In this document: piece by piece, positions 28,485 through 37,419 of the stretch
Layout of the letters: every line of letters begins with the position of its first letter
How positions within the stretch are numbered: position 1 is the stretch's first letter
From: Clostridium tyrobutyricum DSM 2637 = ATCC 25755 = JCM 11008
Lineage (GTDB): Bacteria > Bacillota > Clostridia > Clostridiales > Clostridiaceae
Length of the DNA stretch: 53,396 bases
Direction of reading: 5' to 3'
Assembly: GCF_000359585.1 (NCBI RefSeq)
Contig: NZ_APMH01000029.1
Span: 1 to 53,396 of the forward strand
Translations under genes and position numbers: made by a program
The notes under the pieces: model-generated
What the model was told of the DNA's origin: nothing
The model's database searches: none
What the model saw: the letters and a program-made list of their open reading frames with translations, nothing else

Positions 28485-29953
28485 TATTTCACCTCATCTT
28501 CAAGAAATTTAAATGCATCCTGTTTAAACCACCATGGATTATATGGAAATTTTATTCTCTTTGACAATTCTTCAGCCAGGCTATTGTTCTCTAAAGCATC
28601 TATTATCCTATACCCAAAATTTATAATTCCTCTATATCCAAAAGCCGTATATTCATCTGCTACCATTACAGATGGAATTCCCATCTTGGTTGGCCATACT
28701 GTTGTACCTGGATGTCTTGATATATATAAATCCGGTTTTATTTTATTCAACAAGTTTAACACCTCAAAATTCTGTCCATCACAAACACTTATAGGAATAT
28801 CCTTATCCCTGTTAGATAGTGCAATAGAGGATTCTGGTACACTTCCATGATCATAATGTTGATCGAAATGCCATGAAATACCCCATACTACTTCGATTCC
28901 AAGCTCTTTCAAAACTCTTATATAATTGTGTGAAAAGCTTGGGCCCATACCTACTACAGCTTTTTTACCCTTTAGTTTTTTTCTGATATCTTCAAGTTCT
29001 GGTTTTATTTCTTTCTTTGCTTTCACTATATAATCCTCAACTTCTTTTTCTTTTCCAACTACTTTTCCAAGTTCTCTAAGCCAGCTATCCATAGCTTTAA
29101 TTCCATGAGGTTGTATGGTCTTTACATAAGGAACTCCATATTTTTGCTCCAATCCATTTCCAAAGTAACTTCCAAGTGTCCCACATACACTAATTGTAGC
29201 TGCAGCTTCAGACATTCTAGATATTTGTTCTATAGTAGAATATGGAATTCCAAACTGAGGAACAAGCCCTAAATTTGATAATATTTCAGTTATATATTTT
29301 CTACCACTTCCGCTAAATTGTATCATGTTTATAAGTTCAGGACATTTCTTTCTTGGGGACTTTACTATACGTGTCAGCAGTGCATGAAATGCTGAATCAA
29401 AACCTGATGCCCATATTTTGGATCTAAATCCTTCACATAAAACCGGAACTACTGGAATTTTTATTTCTTCTTCCAGCTCATCTGCAATGGCTTTAACATC
29501 ATCACCAATTATTGCTGAAGCACATGATGTTGTTATAAATATAGCTTTAGGATTGAATCTTCTGTAGGCTTCTCTTATACCTTCCCTCAATTTATTTTTG
29601 CCACCAAATACTGTGGAATTTTCAGTCATATTTGTATTTATCAACTTTACATTTGTCTTTTCCCAATCTCTTATATTTTGGCCCCATTTTAATCCTGTGG
29701 TCTCCCCTATCACATCTGCAGAACAACCAATTGCCCCATGGTTTACAATAGCAGCATCTACTATACTTGATAAATATCCCTGTGCACAGCCAGAACTGCA
29801 ATTACTGGCCTGACTAAAGCATCTTTCCCTGTTTTTAAGTGTCCCACATTGTGCCTTTTTAACAAGATCTTTAACTGTACCAGTATATCCAGTGATTGAG
29901 TTAAGCCTGCTCTCTCTATTTGCTGCTTCAATGCTCTTTATATTAATTGACAT
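28484..29953 (-). CDS. Nitrogenase-like reductase, NifD/MarD-type alpha subunit (D2)
   Basis: A 489-residue alpha-type subunit. Candidate P-cluster cysteines are in RERCFSQASNCSSGC (45-56), NHGAIGC (C77) and TTSCASAIIGDD (C144). C257 in SVCGTLGSYFG fits the cofactor cysteine. The CEGFRSKIWASGFDSAFH segment matches D1. Where NifD has His442 the ungapped comparison puts Arg441, against Gln441 in D1. ATG 29953 follows AAGGAAT. Two GA-loop attenuators and a K relic lie in its leader. D1 and D2 may handle different substrates. Confidence 0.88.
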   Translation of the reverse strand: MSINIKSIEAANRESRLNSITGYTGTVKDLVKKAQCGTLKNRERCFSQASNCSSGCAQGYLSSIVDAAIVNHGAIGCSADVIGETTGLKWGQNIRDWEKTNVKLINTNMTENSTVFGGKNKLREGIREAYRRFNPKAIFITTSCASAIIGDDVKAIADELEEEIKIPVVPVLCEGFRSKIWASGFDSAFHALLTRIVKSPRKKCPELINMIQFSGSGRKYITEILSNLGLVPQFGIPYSTIEQISRMSEAAATISVCGTLGSYFGNGLEQKYGVPYVKTIQPHGIKAMDSWLRELGKVVGKEKEVEDYIVKAKKEIKPELEDIRKKLKGKKAVVGMGPSFSHNYIRVLKELGIEVVWGISWHFDQHYDHGSVPESSIALSNRDKDIPISVCDGQNFEVLNLLNKIKPDLYISRHPGTTVWPTKMGIPSVMVADEYTAFGYRGIINFGYRIIDALENNSLAEELSKRIKFPYNPWWFKQDAFKFLEDEVK

Positions 29954-29993
29954 AAAAACATTCCTTTCATAAAAGTAGTTTTACTGAATTATA

Positions 29994-30046
29994 AATAAAA
30001 GACCAAACATTTGATAATGCTTAGCCTCCAGTATTTCTGGTCAACT
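29994..30046 (-). promoter_or_regulatory. GA-loop attenuator, copy 5 (directly before D2)
   Basis: Minus strand: AGTT-GA-CCAG-AAATA-CTGG-A-GGCT hairpin, then AGGCTAAGCATT pairs with AATGTTTGGTCT before TTTT. No separate promoter is visible just upstream, so it seems to act on transcripts already past copy 6. Confidence 0.85.
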
Positions 30047-30061
30047 TAACCAATTATATAT

Positions 30062-30115
30062 TCAGTTGTGTTTTGATAATATTTTATTGTAAATACCTTC
30101 TATTAAATTCTCTCC
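30062..30115 (-). pseudogene. Second C-terminal relic of a K gene
   Basis: GENLIEGIYNKILSKHN then stop, matching the last residues of K1/K2 (GGMRLIEDIY plus 5-7 residues). It lies between two attenuators, as would be left by deletion of a whole D/K unit between copies 6 and 5. Confidence 0.6.
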
Positions 30116-30129
30116 TTAGATATTAATAA

Positions 30130-30191
30130 CAAAAACCAGAGGCTTTAAAACAAAACATTTTGTTTTAAAGCCTCTGGTTTTCCAGTCGACC
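30130..30191 (-). promoter_or_regulatory. GA-loop attenuator, copy 6 (upstream of the D2 leader)
   Basis: Minus strand: GGTC-GA-CTGG-AAAA-CCAG-A-GGCT hairpin, with CCAGAGGCTTTAAAACAAAA forming a long perfect terminator stem plus T5. The lower stem uses G-U, G-C, U-G and C-G pairs, different bases from copy 4. Confidence 0.88.
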
Positions 30192-30222
30192 AAACCTAAA
30201 TAATCAAATATCATTTTTATAT

Positions 30223-30251
30223 ATTATACAGAATATTATGAATACTGTCAA
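30223..30251 (-). promoter_or_regulatory. sigma-A promoter of the D2-K2-importer operon
   Basis: TTGACA (30251-30246), 17 nt, TATAAT (30228-30223), about 25 nt before attenuator copy 6. Confidence 0.9.
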
Positions 30252-30259
30252 TATTAATT

Positions 30260-30706
30260 TTATATTATTTTTTTTATTTCTTCCAGAGTTTCAATATAAT
30301 CAGTTAACCTTATAAATTCAGGTTTTAATTTGTATATGGAATATTCTTCAAGCAATCCATTTTTTATATATCTTCTTACAATATCATGTCTATTAATCAT
30401 TATCTTTAGTATATTGTAAAACTCTTTTCCCAATAAAATCTCCGATAGTTCTCCTATTACAGTGATATTTTTAAAAATATCACAACTTTGCAAATCATTT
30501 TCAAAATAAAGACCTGCTTTTGAATAGTCTTTTATTTTACAAATATCAGTATTGTATTTATTTACAATAAAATATATATTTGTTTCATTAACTAAAAATG
30601 CATTTATATTCGTTTTCTTAGTTTTACTATTTTTTTTCATTATAAACAATAGAGCATTTTTTGCTTTTTCTACATATTTTATTGCATCATTTAATATCTC
30701 ACTCAT
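30260..30706 (-). CDS. Pyridoxamine 5'-phosphate oxidase-fold protein, diverged copy
   Basis: A 148-residue paralog of the protein at 15,621: the same MSEILNDAIKYVEKAK opening and the same closing pattern (YKLKPEFIRLTDYIETLEEI). The central flavin-contact segments are much altered (NINAFLVNETNIYF replaces GAFSNDGANLYF), so flavin binding is doubtful. AGGAGG-type site before ATG. It lies 38 nt after the GldA-like gene and shares its leader. Confidence 0.7.
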   Translation of the reverse strand: MSEILNDAIKYVEKAKNALLFIMKKNSKTKKTNINAFLVNETNIYFIVNKYNTDICKIKDYSKAGLYFENDLQSCDIFKNITVIGELSEILLGKEFYNILKIMINRHDIVRRYIKNGLLEEYSIYKLKPEFIRLTDYIETLEEIKKII

Positions 30707-30744
30707 ACTTTATACCTCCAATGTATATAGGTATTATATCAAAA

Positions 30745-31878
30745 TCAAACAATTGCACTTAAAGGTTCATTTTCCTTATTATATTTTCTTTTAAGACTTT
30801 TAGTGCCTAATTGATCTGCCTTTGCTATTGCTTGTTTAATCAACTTATAATTCACATTAAAATTAAGATCATTTTCAGTACAGGAATTTATATGAACTCC
30901 ACTGGCTATATTTGATATACTGTTTGATACGTCATATTTTATTCCAAGTTGTTTTAAAGTAACAGGAAGACTTAATGCGTTTGCAAAATCAATAAGTTTA
31001 TATATTTCCTTATCAGTCTTTTTTTCAAGGATAAATTGCACAATCAATCCAAAAATAACTTTCTGTCCATGCAAAGCATATTTTGTTTCCGGTATATATG
31101 TCAAACTATCATGTATAGAATGGCTTATTGATATAATATTTTTTTGACTTCTAAAACTTCCTGCAAGTCCAGCTAAAATTATAATAGAATCAATTACATC
31201 TTTATATTGCCCATTTGTAATATAATTATTATTTGACTCTACATATAATCCTGTAGTATATTTTTCTAATATTATCAGTGCCAATTTTGCCGTCTGCAAT
31301 CCTATTTTTAAACTAATATCATCGTTGCTGTGTAAATTAGGCAGTATTTCGTACCATTTTACAATAGAATCAGCTATTCCAGAATTCAAGTATCTTATTG
31401 GTGCGTCTAAAATTACATTTATATCAACTAAAATAATCTTAGGTGCTTTTGATAAAATAATATAATCTGTATATTGTCCATTATTATCATATATTACCGA
31501 TAAGGCTGACCAGGCAGCACAAGTTGCAGCAATGGTAGGTATTGTAATTACAGATAGTTTTGTCATTTCTCCTACAGCTTTTGCCAAATCCATTATCTTT
31601 CCTCCACCTACACCTACTATTATATCCACTTTTAACTGTTTTGCTATTTCAGCATATTTTTCTATAGAATTAAATGTACAATACCCTTCATACTTTTCTA
31701 TTTTATATTCAATTCTTTCTTTAGTAAGACTTGATAAAATTTTTATTTGTGTTTTAGACCACGCAGTTTTTCCACAAATTATTAAAGCATATTTTCCTAA
31801 TTTTGAGATATATTTTCCACATTTTTCTAAAACATATTCACCACTGACATAACTATCTGGTGTTTTAATATTTATCAT
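30745..31878 (-). CDS. Iron-containing alcohol / glycerol dehydrogenase-like protein
   Basis: A 377-residue GldA-type dehydrogenase: nucleotide motif GVGGGKIMDLAKA, a metal-ligand Asp in SGIADSIVKWYE, and His ligands in SHSIHDSL and ALHGQKV. It should oxidise or reduce an alcohol or aldehyde with NAD(P). AAGGTG precedes ATG. A SAM riboswitch and then a GA-loop attenuator lie upstream, which is unusual for this family and points to an alcohol or aldehyde made during sulfur salvage (for example from a methylthio alcohol). That role is inference. Confidence 0.82.
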   Translation of the reverse strand: MINIKTPDSYVSGEYVLEKCGKYISKLGKYALIICGKTAWSKTQIKILSSLTKERIEYKIEKYEGYCTFNSIEKYAEIAKQLKVDIIVGVGGGKIMDLAKAVGEMTKLSVITIPTIAATCAAWSALSVIYDNNGQYTDYIILSKAPKIILVDINVILDAPIRYLNSGIADSIVKWYEILPNLHSNDDISLKIGLQTAKLALIILEKYTTGLYVESNNNYITNGQYKDVIDSIIILAGLAGSFRSQKNIISISHSIHDSLTYIPETKYALHGQKVIFGLIVQFILEKKTDKEIYKLIDFANALSLPVTLKQLGIKYDVSNSISNIASGVHINSCTENDLNFNVNYKLIKQAIAKADQLGTKSLKRKYNKENEPLSAIV

Positions 31879-31908
31879 TTTATCACCTTCCTATAATTCT
31901 TCTAAACA

Positions 31909-31969
31909 TAAAAAATCAGAGGTTTTGAAATAAATTTATTATTCAAAACCTCTGGTTTTCCAGTCAGCT
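31909..31969 (-). promoter_or_regulatory. GA-loop attenuator, copy 7 (before the GldA-like gene)
   Basis: Minus strand: AGCT-GA-CTGG-AAAA-CCAG-A-GGTT hairpin; CCAGAGGTTTTGAA pairs with TTCAAAACCTCTG before T6. Lies just downstream of a SAM riboswitch terminator, giving two attenuators in series. Confidence 0.87.
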
Positions 31970-31978
31970 AAAACATAA

Positions 31979-32152
31979 TAAAAGCCTTCTTCTACAATGA
32001 AGAAGGCTTTATGTCTCAAATATACACAAGCATCTCTCTTCCTCATCTCTCAGAATTAAACCTGCAGGACTTAGCACCTTGTATATATAAATGATATATA
32101 CTGGTTGCTGAAACTTCATCGGGCCAGACCCTCTGTTTCTCTAGATAAGAAA
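31979..32152 (-). ncRNA. SAM-I riboswitch (S-box) before the GldA-like gene
   Basis: Minus-strand blocks CTTATCTAGAGAAACAGAGG, GTCTGGCCCGATGAAG, CAGCAACC, GGTGCTAAGTCC and GAGATGAGG. More diverged than the other three S-boxes (GTTTC in place of GCCCG). Terminator AAAGCCTTCTTC / GAAGAAGGCTTT (31979-32010). Confidence 0.9.
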
Positions 32153-32184
32153 ATAAGCTATTAATTTTTAATTATATTGTATTC

Positions 32185-32213
32185 ATAATACATCTTTGTA
32201 ATAATCTTGTCAA
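32185..32213 (-). promoter_or_regulatory. sigma-A promoter of the GldA-like operon
   Basis: TTGACA (32213-32208), 17 nt, TATTAT (32190-32185), just after the third D/K remnant. Confidence 0.88.
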
Positions 32214-32228
32214 TATAAATTTTTATTT

Positions 32229-33131
32229 TTAATTAAATCGTGTAAGAACCACAGAATAAATATCCTCTAATAATTTAAGTCCCCCATCATATCCAACGTA
32301 AAAGCTATTTATTATAAGTCTCTAAAAAACAGGCCACGAAATTGCAATGTAGTGTGCTTTCGTTTCATTAGCAATCTTTTTCTCCCATGAGCTACCTATT
32401 ATCAGTGGATATTCATAAAAATCTGTGCTCTTGATTTCTTCATCTATTTTATAGCCATCAGTAGTAAATTCAACTTCTGCTTCTATTCCATCATTCAATT
32501 CTTTAAAATATCGTTTTATATCATCCTGATATTTTAAAGGAGCGTCATCAATTATATACTGCTTTGAAGGAAACAGCCCTAAGTCATTTACTAAAAATTT
32601 TGTTACTGCAAGAGTATATTGTGAATCTGAAACTACTACAAATCTTTTGGACATAACGCGTGTTTCCAAAAAAACATCGGCAAATCTTTCTATATAATGA
32701 TAATATTCTTGTTTATGATCATTAATAATTTTATCAACTTTTTCACTATCTAATCCTGCAAATTTACCTAGTTTTCTTAAAAATTTGCTTGTTTCAAAAG
32801 CTTCTATAGGAAGAACTGGATAATGAAAATACGGAGTACCAAATTTGTCTTTTAAAAGTTTCATATTTATCCGAGTTTTTAAATGACTTCACTATCTCCT
32901 CGGAATCATCTCCAACTATTTCTGAACTACAGCTGGTTAAAACTACATATAAATCTGCATCTACTACCTTCAGGGCATTTTCTATTGTCTCTTTCAATTT
33001 TCTTTCTCCACCAAATATTACTTCTTTTTCACTCATATTTGTACATGGAAATATATGAGATGAAAAATATCCAGAGCTTCCAAAATCCCTTTCAAGTTTT
33101 TCTGCGCACCCAGGTCCTGAATGCAAAATTC
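32229..33131 (-). pseudogene. K3: decayed nitrogenase-like beta subunit
   Basis: It enters at ILHSGPGCAEKL (K residue ~30), keeps FPCTNMSEKEVIFGGERK and VLTSCSSEIVGDD, then loses about 115 residues at 32,865-32,880 and changes frame. KLLKDKFGTPYFHYPVLP to SWPVF follow, then an in-frame TAG (32324-32322), after which the same frame continues RLIINSFYVGYDGGLKLLED to a TAA at 32231-32229. The N-terminus is fused to D3 by a deletion. It cannot encode a working subunit. Confidence 0.9.
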
Positions 33132-33663
33132 TGAAGCATCAAAGCCCGACGCCAATACTCTAGACCTGAATTCCTCACAATGCACTGATGCTATGGGAAC
33201 TGGTATTTCTTTTTTCAATTTTTCAACTAAACTGTCTACATCTTATCCTATAATGCCAGATACACATGATGTTCCTATAAATATGGCTTTTGGTTTATAC
33301 CTCTCATATACTTTTTTTGTAATATCTCCAAGGCTCTCAGAAGCACCAAATACAGTATCCTTTTCATTCATATCAGTTCCAACAAATACTGTATTATTGA
33401 TAATTCCTCTTTTAGCTGCCATTGCAGTACATACAACCTGATGGAGCATGGTTTATTACAGCCACATCTTTTATGCCTGATAATTGTCCCAATGCACAAC
33501 CCGCATTACAAGAACTGGACTGACTAAAACATCTTTCTCTATTATTTAACTTTCCATCTTTATATCTGCTTGCGAGGTCATTGAGATTTCCTTCATAACC
33601 TGTAATTGCACCTAAACGACTTTCCCTTGATGGAGCAGTGGGATTTTTTAAATTCAATGACAT
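33132..33663 (-). pseudogene. D3: decayed nitrogenase-like alpha subunit
   Basis: ATG 33663 follows AGGAGGT. The start (MSLNLKNPTAPSRESRLGAI) and the cysteine segments CFSQSSSCNAGC and NHAPSGC match D2. A frameshift follows near 33,430, then KRGIINNTVFVGTDMNEKD, then an in-frame TAA after SGIIG (near 33,243), then VHCEEFRSRVLASGFDAS, where it joins K3. All residues after about 185, including the cofactor cysteine, are gone. Confidence 0.9.
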
Positions 33664-33694
33664 ATAATCTACCTCCTGAGAACTCAATAATAAA

Positions 33695-33745
33695 AAATTA
33701 AAGCCAGAGATTTAGTTAATAAAATCTCTGGCTTTCCAGTCGATT
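33695..33745 (-). promoter_or_regulatory. GA-loop attenuator, copy 8 (before D3 pseudogene)
   Basis: Minus strand: AATC-GA-CTGG-AAAG-CCAG-A-GATT hairpin; GCCAGAGATTT pairs with AAATCTCTGGC before a T-rich tail. Still intact although the genes behind it are dead. The A-U, A-U, U-A, C-G lower stem differs at three positions from other copies but still pairs. Confidence 0.87.
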
Positions 33746-33788
33746 AAAATACTTTTTCTATTTAATAAAAATTAATTGTATAAAATTA

Positions 33789-33817
33789 TTGACAAAAAGA
33801 TAAGCGTATACTATTAT
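33789..33817 (+). promoter_or_regulatory. sigma-A promoter of metY3-importer operon
   Basis: TTGACA (33789-33794), 17 nt, TATTAT (33812-33817). An ATACTAT/ATAGTAT inverted repeat spans the -10 region and could be an operator. Confidence 0.85.
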
Positions 33818-33864
33818 ATCAATCATATAGTATTATAAATTAAACATTAAATTTAATTATAATT

Positions 33865-33920
33865 AACTGACCGGTGAACCGGAGGTTACATTTGTTAAAA
33901 GTGTAACCTCCGGTTTTCTT
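33865..33920 (+). promoter_or_regulatory. GA-loop attenuator, copy 12 (before metY3-importer)
   Basis: AACT-GA-CCGG-TGAA-CCGG-A-GGTT hairpin; AACCGGAGGTTACA pairs with TGTAACCTCCGGTT before TTCTTT. The CCGG/CCGG upper stem is unique among the copies and keeps full pairing. Confidence 0.88.
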
Positions 33921-33951
33921 TATACAAAATTTTATTAAGGGGGAATTTAAA

Positions 33952-35298
33952 ATGTCAGAAGTTAAAAAAGAAGAGTTAAAATTCGATACATTAAAAGTAA
34001 GAGGAGGCTATGATTCCAGTAAACACAATCATTCAGTTTCAGTACCAATTTATGAAACGGCAGCATTCGATTTGGGAAGTACGGACAGGGCAAAAAGATT
34101 GTTTTCCTTTTCAGAACCTGGATTTATTTATACCAGATTAAGTAATCCTACTGTTGAAGTATTGGAACAAAGAGTTGCCGCATTAGATGGAGCTTCCGGT
34201 GCAATTGCACTTAGTTCTGGAATGGCAGCAATAACTTATACTCTGCTCAACTTAGCTGAAGATGGTGGCAGGATACTTACTACACCTTATCTATACGGAG
34301 GAACACTTGATGGTTTTAAAAAATTATACCCAAAATTTGGAATAGATATAGACAAATTTCATGATTTCAATAATCCTGAAGCTATATCCAAAGAAATAAA
34401 ACCGGATACCAAAGCTATATTTATTGAAAGTATAAGCAATCCAAACACCTCAGTATCAGATATAGAAACAATTGCAAAGGTAGCTCATGAACATGATATT
34501 CCACTTGTTGTAGACAATACATTTGCTACACCGTACCTTTTAAATCCAATTAAATATGGTGCTGATATTGTAATTTATTCAGCTACTAAAGCACTTAACG
34601 GTCATGGGAATGTTATTGCAGGATTGATTTTGGAAAGTGGTAAATTCAACTGGGGAAACGGTAAATTCAATCAATTTTTAGAACCGTATTATACTCTTAG
34701 AGATAATAATGATGATGCCAGAAATTTTCTTGAGGTATTTCCAGACTTTCCATTTACCACAAGGATAAGGTTAAATTATCTTAATTACTTTGGATCAGCT
34801 TTAAGTCCTTTTGATGCATATCTCGCACTTTTAGGCATTGAGACTTTATCTGAAAGAGTAAAAAAACAAATTGAAAATACAGAAAAAATAATAAATTATC
34901 TTAAAAATAGCACTAAAGTTTCATGGATAAAGTACCCTACACTAGAAAATAATCCTTACAAAAAACTTGCAGATAAGTATCTGCCTAAAGGAGCTGGATC
35001 AATATTTACATTTGGATTCAAGGGAACCGATTCCCAAATAGACAAATTTATAAACTCTTTAAAAATATTCAGCTATCATACAAATGTAGGAGATTCAAGA
35101 TCTTTAATCGTGAATTCTCCTAAAACAACCCATAGTGAACTTACACCGGAAGAAAAACAACTATCAAATATATTGCCTAATACAATAAGGCTTTCAATAG
35201 GGCTTGAAGATGCAGAGGATCTTATACATGATCTGAATCAGGCATTTGAAAAAGCTTTTGAATCTGAAAAAATAGAAAGTAAAGATATTATCAAATAA
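33952..35298 (+). CDS. O-acetylhomoserine sulfhydrylase-like PLP enzyme (third copy)
   Basis: A 448-residue Cys/Met-metabolism PLP enzyme: FDTLKVRGGYDSSKHN, IYTRLSNPTVEVLEQR, and the PLP lysine in YSATKALNGHGNVIAG. GGGGGA precedes ATG. It heads an operon with a binding protein, permease and ATPase, so the sulfur taken up is probably fixed here. It is closest in the window to the copy at 16,125. Confidence 0.86.
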   Translation: MSEVKKEELKFDTLKVRGGYDSSKHNHSVSVPIYETAAFDLGSTDRAKRLFSFSEPGFIYTRLSNPTVEVLEQRVAALDGASGAIALSSGMAAITYTLLNLAEDGGRILTTPYLYGGTLDGFKKLYPKFGIDIDKFHDFNNPEAISKEIKPDTKAIFIESISNPNTSVSDIETIAKVAHEHDIPLVVDNTFATPYLLNPIKYGADIVIYSATKALNGHGNVIAGLILESGKFNWGNGKFNQFLEPYYTLRDNNDDARNFLEVFPDFPFTTRIRLNYLNYFGSALSPFDAYLALLGIETLSERVKKQIENTEKIINYLKNSTKVSWIKYPTLENNPYKKLADKYLPKGAGSIFTFGFKGTDSQIDKFINSLKIFSYHTNVGDSRSLIVNSPKTTHSELTPEEKQLSNILPNTIRLSIGLEDAEDLIHDLNQAFEKAFESEKIESKDIIK

Positions 35299-35339
35299 TA
35301 ATTTCATAAATCTAATATAGAAAGACGGGGAACTTAATT

Positions 35340-36356
35340 ATGAATAAAATTACTAGAATAGTTGCTGCTCTATTGCTTGTAGCAGCAGTACCAACTCTCG
35401 CTTCATGTGGAAAAAGTACTTCTACTTCTTCCACTCAAACAGGAAAATACAAATATGGAAAACTTGAAATCGAAGCCCTGGGAGGTGGGGTTTGTGGTGC
35501 TCCTGCTTATATAGCAAAAGAAAAAGGATTCTTTGCCAAAGAGGGATTTGATGTAACTCTTGTAAGTGGAACATTTGAAGATCAAAAAACTGGACTTGCC
35601 AGTGGTAAATTTACCGTTACAAACGGTGACTTTCAGTTTTTTCCTTCAGTTCAACAGGGACTTGACATTAAAGTTATAGGAGGACTGCATAAAGGTTGTA
35701 TAAAATTAGTTGTACCTCCTAATTCACCAATAAAAACTGCAAAAGATTTAAAAGGGAAAAAAATAGGAGTAGATGAAATAGGCGGGACACCTATGGCTAT
35801 AACAAGTGTAGTTCTTGCAAATCACAATATTGATCCAACAAAAGGAGTCAAATGGGTTCCATATCCTCTGGATCAGTTAACAAAAGCTGTAGATAAAGGT
35901 GATGTTGATGCTTTTGCAGCATGGGATCCTTTTGCCACATTGGCAGAAAAGAATAATAATTACAGAGTTGTAACAGATATTGCTCAAGATCCATTATTCA
36001 AAGGAAAGTCCTGCTGTTTCTTATATGCATCAAATAAAGAGATTAAGAATAATCCTGAAAAAATTGCAGCTCTTGTAAGAGCATATAAAGCTGCAGATGA
36101 ATGGATATCAAAACATCCAGAAGAAACTGCCAAAATTGAACTTGATAAGAAATATATATCAGGTGGTGATTTAAAGTTAATTACTGAACTTATAAAGAGT
36201 TATGATTTTGAATATACTACTGACGCTGCCAAAGATGACGTTAAATATTTTGTAGGACAATTGAATAAAACCGGATTCTTGAAAAAGAACACAGATCCTA
36301 CTAAATTTACTAATGATGTATATTATGATGCATTAGGTAGTTCAAAAAATAAATGA
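35340..36356 (+). CDS. ABC transporter substrate-binding lipoprotein (SsuA/NMT1 type)
   Basis: A 338-residue lipoprotein with lipobox LASC at about residues 20-23, then EALGGGVCGAPAYIAKEKGF, GVDEIGGTPMAI and AAWDPFATLAEK. It belongs to the sulfonate/nitrate/taurine binding family but is only distantly related to the one at 26,066, so the two importers likely take different ligands. GGGGAA precedes ATG. Confidence 0.86.
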   Translation: MNKITRIVAALLLVAAVPTLASCGKSTSTSSTQTGKYKYGKLEIEALGGGVCGAPAYIAKEKGFFAKEGFDVTLVSGTFEDQKTGLASGKFTVTNGDFQFFPSVQQGLDIKVIGGLHKGCIKLVVPPNSPIKTAKDLKGKKIGVDEIGGTPMAITSVVLANHNIDPTKGVKWVPYPLDQLTKAVDKGDVDAFAAWDPFATLAEKNNNYRVVTDIAQDPLFKGKSCCFLYASNKEIKNNPEKIAALVRAYKAADEWISKHPEETAKIELDKKYISGGDLKLITELIKSYDFEYTTDAAKDDVKYFVGQLNKTGFLKKNTDPTKFTNDVYYDALGSSKNK

Positions 36357-36375
36357 CATATTAGGGGTGAATACT

Positions 36376-37419
36376 TTGAGTGAATCTGTAAATTTAAAAG
36401 GCATATCAAAATCTAATGAATTATCAAATGTAGATAATAAATTACCTCTTGTTAAAGCACCAGATACAATAAATTGGAAACCTAAATCGAAGGTTTGGCC
36501 AATTTTGCAAATTGTTGCCTTTGCTGCAGCTTTAATTGAAAATACTTTGATGCCTACAGAACAAATTGTTAATAATTTTCCATATAGAATATTTTTAATA
36601 CTTTTTATAATATACTTAGGAGTGCAATATATTATTTCATTTTTTAACGAAACGATTAGTGTAAAAGTGAATCATAAATCTCAATTTTATTTTGCCATAG
36701 GAATTGGATTTATTGCTTGGGATATATTATCTACCAAAACCAATATATTACCACTCCCATTTTTTCCTGGAGCAGCTCAGATAGTTCAAGTATTAGTAGA
36801 AGATATTAATACACTCTTGATAAGTACAGCATACTCCATGAGACTTCTAGTACTTGGTTTTATTGCAGGTACAATTCTGGGTTTAGTATCAGGAATCTTA
36901 ATGGGATGGTATAGACAGTGGTATTACTGGTTTTTCCCCATACTTAAAATTATAGGAGTAGTACCAGCTGTTGCATGGATACCTATAGCAATGATAGTGT
37001 TTCCATCTACTTTGGTTTCCCAGGTATTCCTTATCGTCCTCTGCGTATGGTTTCCTGTAGCCTTTATGGCTTGTGGAGGTATAGAAAATATACCTAAATC
37101 ATATTTTGAAGCAGCAAAAACTCTTGGAGCAGATGAAAAATTTTTAATATTTAAAATTGCAATACCAGGTGCCATGCCATCTATATTTACAGGCATTTAT
37201 ACTGCTACAGGCTTGTCATTTACCACATTGGTAGTTTCTGAAATGCTAGGTGCAAAAGCAGGTCTTGGATGGTATATAAATTGGGCTAAAGGATGGTCTA
37301 ATTATGCAAAAGTATATGCAGCTATAGTTATAATGGCAGTAGTTTTTTCTATTGTACTGGCAATTATATTTAAAATTAGAGATAGAGTGCTTATATGGCA
37401 AAAGGGGTTGTTGAAATGA
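36376..37419 (+). CDS. ABC transporter permease, sulfonate/nitrate/taurine type
   Basis: A 347-residue SsuC-like permease with three or so extra N-terminal hydrophobic segments before the core (RMRLLVLGFIAG-like region, coupling loop EAAKTLGADEKFLIFKIAIP). I choose TTG 36376, spaced 8 nt from AGGGG; the GTG at 36367 overlaps that site. The stop overlaps the ATPase start (ATGA). Confidence 0.84.
   Translation: MSESVNLKGISKSNELSNVDNKLPLVKAPDTINWKPKSKVWPILQIVAFAAALIENTLMPTEQIVNNFPYRIFLILFIIYLGVQYIISFFNETISVKVNHKSQFYFAIGIGFIAWDILSTKTNILPLPFFPGAAQIVQVLVEDINTLLISTAYSMRLLVLGFIAGTILGLVSGILMGWYRQWYYWFFPILKIIGVVPAVAWIPIAMIVFPSTLVSQVFLIVLCVWFPVAFMACGGIENIPKSYFEAAKTLGADEKFLIFKIAIPGAMPSIFTGIYTATGLSFTTLVVSEMLGAKAGLGWYINWAKGWSNYAKVYAAIVIMAVVFSIVLAIIFKIRDRVLIWQKGLLK

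Noticed and set aside
32229-33663. Recoding or read-through of the TAG in K3 to make a working protein
   Set aside because: D3/K3 also carries a TAA, a frameshift and two deletions of more than 100 codons, so read-through could not rescue it.
33865-33920. PyrR, BglG/LicT-type RAT or ANTAR-type target
   Set aside because: No UCCAGAGAGGYU-like PyrR loop, only one small GA/A internal loop instead of the two of a RAT, and no pair of six-base loops with A1/G4.
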